Counted from the first letter of the stretch, positions 8,889 to 17,864 are shown. The stretch: DNA of 64,000 nt from an uncultured Myxococcales bacterium (GCA_937872925.1 CALMUT010000015.1:1-64000), one strand, 5' to 3'. The notes: generated by a model from the letters alone, not told the origin. Made by a program: numbers and translations.

Positions 8889-10184
8889 TCAGCGCGAGTC
8901 CCGGGCCTCGCGCTCCTTTTGACGCTGCCGCGCCTTGAGCTCCGGGGACTCCATCACGGCCATGGTCGCGAGTCGCGCGCCCTCCATGAAGTGCTTGACG
9001 CCCGTGCGCACCAGTTCCGGGCTGCTGTGACCGACGTTTGGGTAGCCGCGTCCTTCGGCGTCTGGCTTCACGTCGCCCCAGTTGGCGAACAGACGGCCCC
9101 AGTCGCTCTGCAGTGCTTCTTCGACGCGTGGCTTACCGAAGACGGGGTACCAATAGATGTCGTGATAGGTGACGCTGGCAACGTAGGCCCAAGGCGCCAA
9201 CCAAGTCTTCAGGGACCACTCGATGGGCTTCTTCAGCGGCCCCCAGTAGATCCGATGCTGGTTCTTGGACGCGAAGGTCATGTTCTTGAACGGACCCTCG
9301 AAGTTCCAGTTCTCTTTTCCGGCGTCGAGATCGCCGACTAGTTCGATGTCTCGCACGTCCCCCGTGCCCAGACCCTGTTCGTGGGCAAGACGCACGAACT
9401 TCAGGTCGGCCATGGGATCGAAGCCCATGAGCTTGGCTGCAACGGCGTCGATGGCAACCTGATCTGAAGAAGCGAGCAGCACGTTCTTCACGTGGGGGAT
9501 CATGCAGCGTGGCCCGGGGCCGTCTCCCACAAACGTGCCGTCCATGACCGCGAAGAGTCCTTTGTGGATCTTCTTCTGGATCATCAACAGGTCCACCAAG
9601 GTCTCGTGAATGACCGGGTGGGTCCAATGCCGGTGCTCGTTCAAAAGCCCACCAAATGCGTTCTTCATGGCGCCGGTGGTGGTCGTAAAGATGTGCGTCT
9701 TGATCGTCGGCAGGTGGATGATGTTTTCACCGATGAAGCGCTTCGGAATGCTGAAGCCCTTGGGGTAGACGTCGTTGAGACACAAGAACTTCTGGGTCAG
9801 GTCGCCGACGGCATCGCGCACGTCAATCCACTCTTCCCCCTCGTACAGGTGCACGTTGCGCAGGCCATGGGCCTGCACCACGTCGATTTGCTTGTTCTCG
9901 CGCTCACCGAGGTGCGCGTCGATCACGACGGTGCGGTTGTGGCAGGCGTGCACCAAGTTCGGGTCGTAGCCGTCCCGCTTCATGCCCCGGATCACGCCTT
10001 CGAGCTGCCAGGGCGTGGTGGAAGACCCCGGGTAGAAGAAGTGCCAGGAGATGTTGACTTTGAGGGCCGTATCCGCGCTCTTGTCGACGACCTCCTGGTA
10101 GCCCGCGAGGTTCATCACCCGGTGGTAGTCTTCTAGGACGGTGTCGGGGCGCGTGCGGACAATCGCAACTTTGGATCGACTCAT
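8889..10184 (-). CDS. DUF362 domain-containing protein
   Basis: ATG 10184 (MSRSKVAIVRTRP) is chosen over an upstream in-frame start at 10220, because DUF362 proteins begin with a short strand of this type. The 431-residue product shows the family's features: 'VKVNISW..' type N-terminal strand, 'LPTIKTH' then 'GAMKNAFGGLL', and 'SSDQVAIDAVAAKLMGFDP'. DUF362 proteins are widespread and biochemically poorly defined. Some members carry a fused ferredoxin domain; none is visible here, as there is no CxxCxxC motif. No signal peptide, so cytoplasmic. Its neighbour upstream (95-base gap) is the bfd-like gene on the same strand, so an iron-linked role is possible but only inferred from position. Confidence 0.85.
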   Translation of the reverse strand: MSRSKVAIVRTRPDTVLEDYHRVMNLAGYQEVVDKSADTALKVNISWHFFYPGSSTTPWQLEGVIRGMKRDGYDPNLVHACHNRTVVIDAHLGERENKQIDVVQAHGLRNVHLYEGEEWIDVRDAVGDLTQKFLCLNDVYPKGFSIPKRFIGENIIHLPTIKTHIFTTTTGAMKNAFGGLLNEHRHWTHPVIHETLVDLLMIQKKIHKGLFAVMDGTFVGDGPGPRCMIPHVKNVLLASSDQVAIDAVAAKLMGFDPMADLKFVRLAHEQGLGTGDVRDIELVGDLDAGKENWNFEGPFKNMTFASKNQHRIYWGPLKKPIEWSLKTWLAPWAYVASVTYHDIYWYPVFGKPRVEEALQSDWGRLFANWGDVKPDAEGRGYPNVGHSSPELVRTGVKHFMEGARLATMAVMESPELKARQRQKEREARDSR

Positions 10185-10279
10185 GGCGCTGGATTTGCCG
10201 CGCTTTGAGCGCCGTCGCAAGTCCTAAACGGACTTTGCACGATATCTCCACGCGACGTGCACGCGCGCTGCTGAGTAGT

Positions 10280-10510
10280 TTACGCGACTTCTTGTTGGTC
10301 GCCAGCAGCTGCGCTCGCGCTTTGTTCGCCGTTATCGGCAGGCCCGGTCGCTGGCGCCGAAGAAAGCAACGCGCCGATGGTCGGCAAGCAGCCACCGCAT
10401 GCCGTACCCGCACCGCATGCCGCGCCGACCTGCTCTGCAGAGCGTGCGCCAGCGGCAACGGCCTCCAAAACGCGACGGTGGCAAACCCGATGGCAGTGAC
10501 AAACCAGCAT
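10280..10510 (-). CDS. bfd: Bacterioferritin-associated ferredoxin (Bfd-like [2Fe-2S] protein)
   Basis: This 76-residue protein starts MLVCHCHRVC at ATG 10510, with AAGGAGAG about five bases upstream. Four cysteines sit at 4, 6, 38 and 41 (VCHC ... CGGC), the positions and C-x-C/C-x2-C spacing I recall for E. coli Bfd. Known role: Bfd carries a [2Fe-2S] cluster and reduces the bacterioferritin core so that iron can be released. Two further cysteines (10 and 32) are not part of the family motif. The gene is divergent from bfr across 171 bases that contain a Fur-box-like palindrome, which agrees with joint iron control. The Ala/Ser-rich tail after residue 50 looks flexible. Confidence 0.9.
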   Translation of the reverse strand: MLVCHCHRVCHRRVLEAVAAGARSAEQVGAACGAGTACGGCLPTIGALLSSAPATGPADNGEQSASAAAGDQQEVA

Positions 10511-10538
10511 GAACTCTCCTTGCCTCTCCAAAGCTAGC

Positions 10539-10561
10539 ATATTGATAACGGTTTTCAATAT
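10539..10561. promoter_or_regulatory. Fur-box-like inverted repeat between bfd and bfr
   Basis: A 23-bp palindrome with outer arms ATATTGA/TCAATAT; only one symmetric pair and the centre base fail to match. Its core TGATAACGGTTTTCA (10543-10557) matches the 7-1-7 Fur consensus TGATAAT-N-ATTATCA at 11 of 14 informative positions. It lies 29 bases before the bfd start and 121 bases before the bfr start, in an AT-rich patch. Inferred role: binding site of Fur or a Fur-family regulator that controls bfd and possibly bfr. Confidence 0.7.
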
Positions 10562-10681
10562 CAAAATGACCTCTAGAAAACCCAGGGAAAATGAGTTGAT
10601 TTGGGGGCGCTTTCCGCTTCCGCGAAGGGCGCGCGGCAGATAGCCTGCGCCCACCACGCAGGATCTGGCAGGAGAAGAACG

Positions 10682-11152
10682 ATGCAAGGCGACCCAGCGA
10701 TCATCGATGCGCTCAACGACGTGCTTTCGGCGGAACTCGGCGCCATCAACCAGTACTTCATACATGCCAAGATGTGTGAGAACTGGGGCTATGCACGGCT
10801 TGCCAAGCAGAAGCGCGCCGAGTCCATCAGCGAGATGAAGCACGCGGACAAAGTCATCGAGCGCATTCTCTTTCTCGACGGTACGCCCAATATGCAGAAG
10901 CTGGCCGCCGTGCGCGTCGGCGAAGACGCCGTCGAACAGCACGAACTCGATCTGGCGCTCGAGCTCGACGCGCAGAAGCGTCTGAACAAGGCCATCAAGC
11001 TCACCCATGACAAGTCCGACGCTGGAAGCCGAGACCTCTTGGAGCAGATCCTAGCCGAAGAAGAAGAGGGCATCGACTGGCTCGAAGCGCAACTTCACAT
11101 CATCAAAGAGATCGGCAAAGAGCGCTACCTCGCCGAACAGATCAAAGAGTAG
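10682..11152 (+). CDS. bfr: Bacterioferritin, ferroxidase His130 replaced by Gly
   Basis: ATG 10682 is preceded by GGAGAA at 10671-10676. The 156-residue protein aligns without gaps to E. coli Bfr over the four-helix bundle, so that numbering applies. Ferroxidase ligands Glu18, Glu51, His54, Glu94 and Glu127 are present, as is the haem ligand Met52 in 'SEMKHAD'. At position 130, where E. coli has His ('EEGHIDWLE'), this protein has Gly ('EEEGIDWLE'; codons read GAG GGC ATC). Known role: a 24-subunit haem-containing cage that oxidises Fe(II) and stores iron. Loss of His130 should alter iron binding at one site of the di-iron centre. It is divergent from bfd and ends 6 bases before the stop of the convergent TPR-membrane gene. 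Confidence 0.96.
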   Translation: MQGDPAIIDALNDVLSAELGAINQYFIHAKMCENWGYARLAKQKRAESISEMKHADKVIERILFLDGTPNMQKLAAVRVGEDAVEQHELDLALELDAQKRLNKAIKLTHDKSDAGSRDLLEQILAEEEEGIDWLEAQLHIIKEIGKERYLAEQIKE

Positions 11153-11158
11153 AGCGGT

Positions 11159-12169
11159 TCAGAAGGATCCGCTCGCGCCGAGACTGCGCGGCGTGACATG
11201 AAGTGAGATCGAGGCGGTTCGTGTGGCGCTGGCTTTGTCCGGCATGAGCAAGCCGAGCGCGCCGACTCCGATCCCGACGCCGACGCCGGCCCAACCAACG
11301 ATCCGAACCGCTTTCCAGGTAGCTAGCGCATCGACGTCGGATTGTGCGGACGCACGCAACGCCGGAGCCGCAAACCGGCAACCGTCCGAGCCGTCGGGGA
11401 TTTCGCAGTGCCCCGCAAGGTCGTCGCGCCGCCCGCTGATGGTCACGCTGGACAGCACCACGGTGACCGCGCCAGCGGCGGCCACACCAATGCCGACGCC
11501 AAGGAGCCACGGAGCAGCGTTTGACGGTTGTCTGGCCGCGGGAGGGGCGGCGTCGGGGGTGGCCTTGGGCGCGGCGCCCGGGGCCGCGTCGGGCTTTTTG
11601 GCGGTGTCCGCGAAGGCCAGGCGTGCGTCCAAGAAGGTTTCGCTGCCCGCGCTGACCACCGCTGTACGCACCACCCGGCGCTGGCCGAGACTGAGTTCCA
11701 CGTTGCTGCTACCGGCAAAGACCACCAAGGGACGCGACAGGGGCAAGTTCGCACGCAGTCGCCCCGCGATGCGCACTTCGGTGTGGTCGGGCCCCAAAAT
11801 ATTGAGGCGCCCGACGCTGGTGGCATGCTCGCTCACAAAACCCCGAGCCTTGTCCGCAGCGCTGCCGTCAAGGCCAAGGGAGAGCGCAGACTCGAAGGCT
11901 TCGAACGCAAGATCGTGTTGCTGGATGCGGGCCGCAGCTTGACCCAATTCGTATTTGCACTCCTTGGTGGGCCGCAGCTTGTCCGCCCGGCGAAATCGCT
12001 CGAGGGCTTCTTCCCATGCGGCCGGGTCGTTTTCATCCAAGGCGCGTTCTTTCGCGGCGATGGCGTGGGCGAAGGCCGCGTCGTAGGCGTCTGCATGCGC
12101 CCGCGGGGCTGCACACAGCACGCAGATCGACAAAAGGAGCGCGCTGCGGAGGGAAGGGGTCACTGACAT
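11159..12169 (-). CDS. TPR-like exported protein with two C-terminal membrane segments
   Basis: ATG 12169 (MSVTPSLRSALLLSICVLCA) lies inside the last codons of the kinase gene (10-base overlap), which suggests translational coupling. The 336-residue product has a signal peptide ending near AHADA. A TPR-like helical domain follows ('DPAAWEEALERFRRADKLRP', 'KYELGQAAARIQQHDLAFEA'). Next are a beta-rich segment, an Ala/Pro linker and two hydrophobic stretches ('LLGVGIGVAAAGAVTVVL' and 'VGWAGVGVGIGVGALGLLM'). It ends with a strand 'ISLHVTPRSLGASGSF'. The architecture is the same as that of the gene at 38134-38913, which also sits beside a Ser/Thr kinase. Function unknown; probably a membrane partner or target in kinase signalling. 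Confidence 0.8.
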   Translation of the reverse strand: MSVTPSLRSALLLSICVLCAAPRAHADAYDAAFAHAIAAKERALDENDPAAWEEALERFRRADKLRPTKECKYELGQAAARIQQHDLAFEAFESALSLGLDGSAADKARGFVSEHATSVGRLNILGPDHTEVRIAGRLRANLPLSRPLVVFAGSSNVELSLGQRRVVRTAVVSAGSETFLDARLAFADTAKKPDAAPGAAPKATPDAAPPAARQPSNAAPWLLGVGIGVAAAGAVTVVLSSVTISGRRDDLAGHCEIPDGSDGCRFAAPALRASAQSDVDALATWKAVRIVGWAGVGVGIGVGALGLLMPDKASATRTASISLHVTPRSLGASGSF

Positions 12170-13488
12170 TTTTCGGCTGCGCAGATCATGCTCGCACATT
12201 CGCTAGACCGCGTGCACGCTGCGCCTTTGGGCTTGCCCTTGGGCGTGGGTGCACTGCTCAACGGCGGCAGCGCCGCGGCGGGCTTTGAAAGCCGGGTCTG
12301 TGGAGAACGGGGCGCGCTCGGCGCGGCAGAAGCGACGTCCGTGGCGGCGGCCGGCGCCGAAGCTTCGGTGTCGGGCGCGGGTTGCGGCTCGGGCAGGACG
12401 CGGCCCGCAAGTCCACCGGGCACCGCGGAAAGGGCCGCCTGCAGCAGCGCTGGCTTTCCGGTCAGGCTCCTGGACGCGAACAGGCCGAGCAGGCCACCCA
12501 CGCATAGAGCAGCCACGGCGAGCAAAGGCCCGGCGCGTCGCCGCGTCGGCTGAGACTGCGGTCCTTCGAGCACCTGCGCTCCGTCGGATGCGGCCGCTTC
12601 TATGGGTGCGCCCGTTTCGGACGGCAGACTCTGTACCGCCGTGGCGGCCGTGACGCGCCCAGATTTGGGACCTGTGCCTCCGGCTGCGTCTTGTACGGCG
12701 GTCAGCAGTGCGCGGGCCGAGCGGGGACGTCGCTCCGGGCGAGTCGACAGCGCTCGCAGGATCACCGTCGACACTGCGCTGGGCACGTCTGGGCCTGGGG
12801 GTTCCGGATTGAGACGGGCCTCCACGTTGGTCACGTCGGTCCAGGGCAGCCGACCGACGAGCATGGCGTAGAGCAGCACGGCCAACTCGTAGACGTCACT
12901 GGCGATCGTCGCGGGCGCTCCGAAGAACCGCTCCGGCGCCATGGTCGCCGGCGTGCCCCGAGCCACTCCGGATTGCGTAGTCGTGGACGCGGGAGCCTGC
13001 GCGTCTTTGGCGATGCCGAAGTCCAAGAGCACGGCGCGGGTGCCTTCGTCGAGCAACACGACGTTCTCGGCCTTGAGATCTCGGTGCACGAGTCCGGCGT
13101 CGTGCAGGCAGCAGGTGGCATCGGCGATTTGTTCGAATAGTTCGATGGCCAGCGGGACGCCGAGCGCGCCGCCGTTGGCAAGGCGTTGGGCCAAGGTCTC
13201 ACCGGCGTAGCGCTGCATGGCCAAGTACGGTGTGCCGTCATCGAGGAGCCCCGAAGCCACCACCCGGGCGATGCTGGGGTGGGTGACGCGCGCCAGCATG
13301 TTGGCTTCGTCCAGAAAGCGCTTGGCTTCCTTTTCGGTGAGTGCTGATTCTCGTGGCACCTTCAGCGCCAGGCTCTGACCGTCGTGTTCGGCTGCATAAA
13401 CGATGGCGCTGCCGCCCTCGCCGAGGACGCCGGTCACCACATAGGGGGCCATTTGCCCCTGGAGCGCGTCCCGCTCGGCCGCCTGCAT
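12160..13488 (-). CDS. Eukaryotic-type Ser/Thr protein kinase with C-terminal Cys-rich tail
   Basis: ATG 13488 (MQAAERDALQGQM) is preferred to the upstream in-frame start at 13557. The N-terminal kinase domain has the Gly loop GEGGSAIVYAAE, the lysine in LALKVP, the catalytic loop HRDLKAENV and the metal-binding DFGIA. The predicted transmembrane segment 'PLLAVAALCVGGLLGLFA' follows a Ser/Ala linker. An outer Pro/Ala region ends in 'CTRSSECASMICAAEKC', a small disulphide-type module. Inferred topology: cytoplasmic kinase, one membrane helix, extracytoplasmic Cys tail that could sense something. It is followed by the overlapping TPR-membrane gene and is divergent from an FHA sigma-54 activator, whose phosphothreonine-binding domain makes it a natural downstream candidate. 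Confidence 0.93.
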   Translation of the reverse strand: MQAAERDALQGQMAPYVVTGVLGEGGSAIVYAAEHDGQSLALKVPRESALTEKEAKRFLDEANMLARVTHPSIARVVASGLLDDGTPYLAMQRYAGETLAQRLANGGALGVPLAIELFEQIADATCCLHDAGLVHRDLKAENVVLLDEGTRAVLLDFGIAKDAQAPASTTTQSGVARGTPATMAPERFFGAPATIASDVYELAVLLYAMLVGRLPWTDVTNVEARLNPEPPGPDVPSAVSTVILRALSTRPERRPRSARALLTAVQDAAGGTGPKSGRVTAATAVQSLPSETGAPIEAAASDGAQVLEGPQSQPTRRRAGPLLAVAALCVGGLLGLFASRSLTGKPALLQAALSAVPGGLAGRVLPEPQPAPDTEASAPAAATDVASAAPSAPRSPQTRLSKPAAALPPLSSAPTPKGKPKGAACTRSSECASMICAAEKCQ

Positions 13489-13596
13489 CGCCGAAGAATA
13501 GTGGATCGAGGGCTCAGAGCAACGCGTCGGCGCCGGAAGGCAGCACTTCTGGCACAAACCACACCGGCTTTTCCACGGACCGAGGTGGCATCAGCT

Positions 13597-14949
13597 ATGC
13601 TCCGGGGCGCTTCGAAGATGCGCTTTACCCGAACGACCAATCTGCTTCCTATCACCGAGGCGGCGACGGCGGCCCGGCTGCGGGTGCTGCATGGCCCGGA
13701 TACCGGCGTAGAAGTGGCGATACCGCCCGTGGGCCTGACCGTTGGGGCGGATGCTGCCGCGGACTTCGTGGTCAATGATCCCTCCGTTTCCCGACGCCAC
13801 TGCACCATCGTTCCCAAAGGAGAGGGCTTCGAGGTCACCGACCTTGAGTCCCGAAACGGCACGTTCCTGGATGGCGTGGCGATTCAGAAGGCCGTGCTCC
13901 CCGTCGGCGCTGTGCTGCGGGTGGGTGGGACGCTGATCGGCCTGGTGCCCGCGGAGGAACACGTCGTGATCCCGCCGAGCGAGCGCTCGAAATTTGGGGC
14001 GCTTGTCGGTTCCAGCGTGGCCATGCGGCAGATTTACTCCATCCTCGAGCGCGCCAGCTTGGCGAGGGCGCCTATTCTGTTGCTCGGAGAAAGTGGCACC
14101 GGCAAAGAGCTCGCCGCCCGCGCCGTGCACGAACATAGCCCGCGCAAGGATGAGGCCTTCGTCGTGTTTGACTGCGGCGCTTCCAGCGAGACGCTGATCG
14201 AAAGCGATCTCTTTGGTCACGTGAAAGGCGCCTTCACCGGGGCCCACGCCGAGCGCCCCGGGGCCTTCGAGTCAGCCCATAAGGGCACGCTCTTTCTCGA
14301 TGAAATCGGCGACTTGCCCCTAGCGTTGCAGCCAAAACTGCTGCGCATGCTGGAGACCGGCGAGGTCATGCGGCTCGGCGGGCGCAAGCAGGAACGCTTT
14401 GACGTGCGCATCATCGCTGCCACCCATCGCAAGCTCGACGAAGAAGTCGAGCGTGGGACGTTCCGCGGAGACCTCTACTACCGCCTCGCAGTCGTGGAGG
14501 TGCACCTGCCTGCTTTGCGCAAACGCCTAGAGGACGTGCCGGAGTTGGTGCAGGTCTTCCTAGAACGCGAAGGGAGAGGCGGCCAAGAACCTAGCGGCGA
14601 GAATCTGGACCGCCTGCTGCGCTACCACTTCCCTGGCAACGTGCGAGAGCTGCGCAATATCGTCGCCCGCGCGGTCGCCCTGGCGGCGCCCGGCGCCAAC
14701 TTCGAGCAGTTGCCAATCTTGCTGAGCGGCACGACGGCCAAGCGTGACACTGAATGGGTCGCGCGCGCCGATCGTCCATTTCAGGAAGCCAAAGCAGAAT
14801 TGGTGGCCCGCTTCGAGCACGACTACCTGAAGGATCTCTTGCTTCGGGCAGGGGACAACGTGTCTCAGGCGGCGAGGATCTCTGGCATTGAGCGCAAGCA
14901 CTTATATAGGCTGCTGGAGCGTGCCGGGCTGGGCCGTAAGGCTGACTGA
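13597..14949 (+). CDS. FHA domain sigma-54-dependent transcriptional activator
   Basis: Start ATG 13597 (ATG 13618 is also possible; neither has a clear ribosome site). Domain order: an N-terminal FHA domain (about residues 20-110, 'PSVSRRHC', '[11 protein letters not shown]'), then a sigma-54 interaction AAA+ domain with Walker A GESGTGKE, the GAFTGA loop that contacts sigma-54, and Walker [12 protein letters not shown]-terminal Fis-type helix-turn-helix ('[20 protein letters not shown]') follows. Known role: binds upstream of -24/-12 promoters and opens them with ATP. FHA in place of a response-regulator receiver points to control by Ser/Thr phosphorylation, a common design in myxobacteria. 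The divergent kinase gene next door, 108 bases away, fits this; the pairing is inferred. Confidence 0.93.
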   Translation: MLRGASKMRFTRTTNLLPITEAATAARLRVLHGPDTGVEVAIPPVGLTVGADAAADFVVNDPSVSRRHCTIVPKGEGFEVTDLESRNGTFLDGVAIQKAVLPVGAVLRVGGTLIGLVPAEEHVVIPPSERSKFGALVGSSVAMRQIYSILERASLARAPILLLGESGTGKELAARAVHEHSPRKDEAFVVFDCGASSETLIESDLFGHVKGAFTGAHAERPGAFESAHKGTLFLDEIGDLPLALQPKLLRMLETGEVMRLGGRKQERFDVRIIAATHRKLDEEVERGTFRGDLYYRLAVVEVHLPALRKRLEDVPELVQVFLEREGRGGQEPSGENLDRLLRYHFPGNVRELRNIVARAVALAAPGANFEQLPILLSGTTAKRDTEWVARADRPFQEAKAELVARFEHDYLKDLLLRAGDNVSQAARISGIERKHLYRLLERAGLGRKAD

Positions 14950-14994
14950 TTCCGTTTTTCGACGCCGCGCCCGCGGTATGTAATACTTTTAAAG

Positions 14995-15795
14995 TTGCGT
15001 CATAAGCTCTGGATTGTACTCAGTTTCACCGCGCTCTTGGGTGCGGCGGGAGTGCTGTTGGAAGGAGCCGCGGCGACCGGGGCCCAGCGCCTGACCGAGG
15101 AGCCTACGGCGCACCGTGCGCGCAGACCTGGACTCTCCATGCGGGCGGTCGAAGCGACGCCGACGCACGAGGTGGAGGCGGTGCGCACGGTTCCGATGTC
15201 CGGCGATCTTCCCATCGTGGTGGCGGCTGGCCAGTCGGATCTCCCCATTGTTTATTTGCACGGCTTTTGCGGTGATCCTGCCCGCGCCAAGGAATGGGCG
15301 GCGTCTGCGCAGGCCCACGGCACGTTGATCGCTCTGCACGGCAACGCGCCCTGCGTGGGCAAGCCGGGCAGATACCGCTTCACCGCGGACATGAAGTACC
15401 TTGACTACCGCGTACGCAAGGCCGTCGGCGCGGCTGCGGCGGCAACCGGACGCAGCCTCGATGCCGAACGCATCGTCTTGGTGGGATACAGCGAAGGTGC
15501 GACGCGGGCCGAGCAACTCGCCTGGGTCTACCCGGAGCGCTATCCGCTGCTCGCCGTGATGAGTGGCCCCAGCGCCCCGAGCTACGATCGACTGCAGCGT
15601 GCTGAACGCGTCGCCATCGTGCGCGGCGCGAAGGAGTACACCAAACCCTACCGGCGTGCGGCGGGGCATCTCACTCGAGCGGGGCTGTCGACGCGCTACT
15701 TCGAGCTACCCGAGGCCGCCCACGGCGACTTCGGCGATGACGCGCCGCGGGTCATGTCGGAGCTCTTCCGGTTTCTGTTCTCGGACCTCGACTAG
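14995..15795 (+). CDS. Exported alpha/beta hydrolase
   Basis: The frame opens with TTG 14995, giving a signal peptide or anchor (MRHKLWIVLSFTALLGAAGVLL) that would be lost with a later start. The remaining 240 residues have alpha/beta-hydrolase marks: 'IVYLHGFCGD' (oxyanion region), the nucleophile elbow GYSEGA, and a final His in 'PEAAHGDFGDD'. The substrate cannot be read from sequence; esterase or dienelactone-hydrolase-like activity is possible. Upstream DNA (14978-14994) is AT-rich and may hold the promoter. No operon partner. Inferred to act in the periplasm or outside the cell. Confidence 0.8.
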   Translation: MRHKLWIVLSFTALLGAAGVLLEGAAATGAQRLTEEPTAHRARRPGLSMRAVEATPTHEVEAVRTVPMSGDLPIVVAAGQSDLPIVYLHGFCGDPARAKEWAASAQAHGTLIALHGNAPCVGKPGRYRFTADMKYLDYRVRKAVGAAAAATGRSLDAERIVLVGYSEGATRAEQLAWVYPERYPLLAVMSGPSAPSYDRLQRAERVAIVRGAKEYTKPYRRAAGHLTRAGLSTRYFELPEAAHGDFGDDAPRVMSELFRFLFSDLD

Positions 15796-15814
15796 AATTT
15801 TAACGCAATAATTA

Positions 15815-15850
15815 CAGTTGGTTAGAGCCTGAGGTCGCAGGTTATCCTAC
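15815..15850 (+). pseudogene. tRNA-like remnant (D-arm and T-arm sequences without anticodon arm)
   Basis: CAGTTGGTTAGAGC (15815-15828) equals the D-loop and 3' D-stem consensus of many bacterial tRNAs. Two bases later GAGGTCGCAGGTTATCCTAC (15831-15850) matches a variable-loop/T-arm (usual form GAGGTCGCAGGTTCGAATCCTGC) with three loop bases missing and one stem mismatch. The anticodon arm and acceptor stem are absent, so it cannot be a functional tRNA. The surrounding DNA is unusually AT-rich. It may be a decayed tRNA copy or the scar of an integration or recombination event; chance similarity is less likely but not excluded. Confidence 0.5.
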
Positions 15851-15902
15851 ATTGTGAGTTTTTGTGTGTGCATTGTCTCCACAGTGCGCTACACCACCGC
15901 CC

Positions 15903-16792
<890 letters not shown>

Positions 16793-16796
<4 letters not shown>

Positions 16797-17200
16797 GTCC
16801 AAACGCTGAAGCGATCGCCGTCGTCGGCGCGGTCGCCTTGCGCGCTGGCAAATGCCTGGTCGCCAAGCGCGGGCCGGGCGGGTCCGCGGCGCATCGTTGG
16901 GAATTTCCGGGCGGCAAAGTCAAAGCGGGGGAGAGTCAAGCCGAGGCGCTGGTTCGTGAAATCCGTGAGGAGCTGGAGCTGCACATTCGCGTTGGGGCGC
17001 TAATCGGTTCCGTCCGCGCGCAGGCGTCCACCGCGCTGATCGAGCTGTCGCTGTGGCAGGTGGAAATCGTCGCGGGCACGCCCGTGCTGCGCGAGCACGA
17101 AGAGGTGCGCTGGGTCGGTCCTGAGGAGCTTTCGGCGCTGGACTTCGCCGCGGCGGACCGTCCGCTGCTCGGTCGGATCCAAGGGCTGCTGGCGGTGTGA
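16793..17200 (+). CDS. MutT-like Nudix NTP pyrophosphohydrolase
   Basis: The 135-residue reading begins at GTG 16793, overlapping the stop of the LamG gene by four bases; no ATG precedes the conserved N-terminal strand. The Nudix box G-x5-E-x7-REUxEE is present (GGKVKAGESQAEALVREIREE). The N-terminus 'AIAVVGAVALRAGKCLVAKR' and 'HRWEFPGGK' match MutT-type (d)NTP pyrophosphohydrolases, which remove oxidised nucleotides such as 8-oxo-dGTP. The substrate is inferred from similarity only. Cytoplasmic; it faces the convergent Cys-rich lipoprotein gene. Confidence 0.9.
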
Positions 17201-17309
17201 GATCCCCTGGCGCGGCTAATCGCGTCACGCAACTTGCCCTGCCAACCGGCGGTTGCCTGGGCCCCTTGGCACCGCGGCGCATCCAGAGCGCCCAGGGGCC
17301 GAGGCCACA

Positions 17310-17864
17310 TCACTTCGGCAGGGACTTCTCGATGCATCGCTGCAGGCACTTGCCCTGGGGCTCGATGCATTCGGCGGGGCAGGTGGAGAACTGCGAGGTG
17401 CACTGGGTGCTGCAGGACCACTTGCCCCCACAACCCTGCGCACAACGGTTGCAGGACGTTCTGCAGCGCCCCACGCAGCCCAGACAGGTCTTGTGGCACT
17501 GCTGGATACAAGCTTCGTCTTCGGGATCCGGTTCCAAGCAGACATCGTCCTGAATCAAGCCGCAGGGGTCATCTTCACCGGCGCTTGCCGCACTTGCGGC
17601 GGGTGGTGAAACCGGGCTCGAATTGGGGGCCGTCGCCGGAGCCGCGCTGCCGGACGTTGCGGGGGGCACCGCCGGGCTGGGCGCGGGCGTTGGCGCGGGC
17701 GTTGGCGCGGACGGTGATCGAGGCGGCGCAGGTTCCGAAGTCGCGCTCGGCTCAGCGGGTTCACTGCCCGCAGTGCCCGCGCCACATCCACCCGACGCCG
17801 CGAGCCCAAACGGCGCCAACGTTGACAGTACTGTCGCGCAAACCCTGAACCGACCGGTGCACAT
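17310..17864 (-). CDS. Secreted or lipid-anchored protein with CX3C-rich C-terminal domain
   Basis: ATG 17864 (MCTGRFRVCATVLSTLAPFG) is chosen; an in-frame TTG at 17894 would add ten residues. A signal peptide ending near 'LAASGGC' is followed by about 75 residues of Pro/Ala/Ser linker. The last 75 residues hold a run of 14 cysteines, mostly as CX3C pairs ('CIQQC', 'CVGRC', 'CSTQC', 'CPAEC', 'CLQRC'). The terminal part has the spacing C-x3-C-x6-C-x3-C-x6-C-x3-C, like the small protein at 19451-19639. It suggests a disulphide-stapled helical-hairpin fold. Function unknown. Confidence 0.75.
   Translation of the reverse strand: MCTGRFRVCATVLSTLAPFGLAASGGCGAGTAGSEPAEPSATSEPAPPRSPSAPTPAPTPAPSPAVPPATSGSAAPATAPNSSPVSPPAASAASAGEDDPCGLIQDDVCLEPDPEDEACIQQCHKTCLGCVGRCRTSCNRCAQGCGGKWSCSTQCTSQFSTCPAECIEPQGKCLQRCIEKSLPK

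Noticed and set aside
10511-11008. In-frame extension of the bfd-like gene through the bfr gene on the opposite strand
   Set aside because: ATG 10510 has a strong ribosome site and gives Cys spacing as in Bfd; the upstream part is antisense to bfr.
13586-13601. TGGCATCAGCTATGCT, a -24/-12 (sigma-54) promoter-like match upstream of the FHA activator
   Set aside because: GG-N10-GC spacing is right, but the TTGC box is imperfect and transcription would start about 6 bases before ATG 13618 and after ATG 13597. Probably chance.
17260-17300. GGCCCCT/AGGGGCC inverted repeat between the Nudix and CX3C genes as a terminator
   Set aside because: The loop would be about 27 bases and there is no T-run; in DNA of this GC content such pairs are expected by chance.
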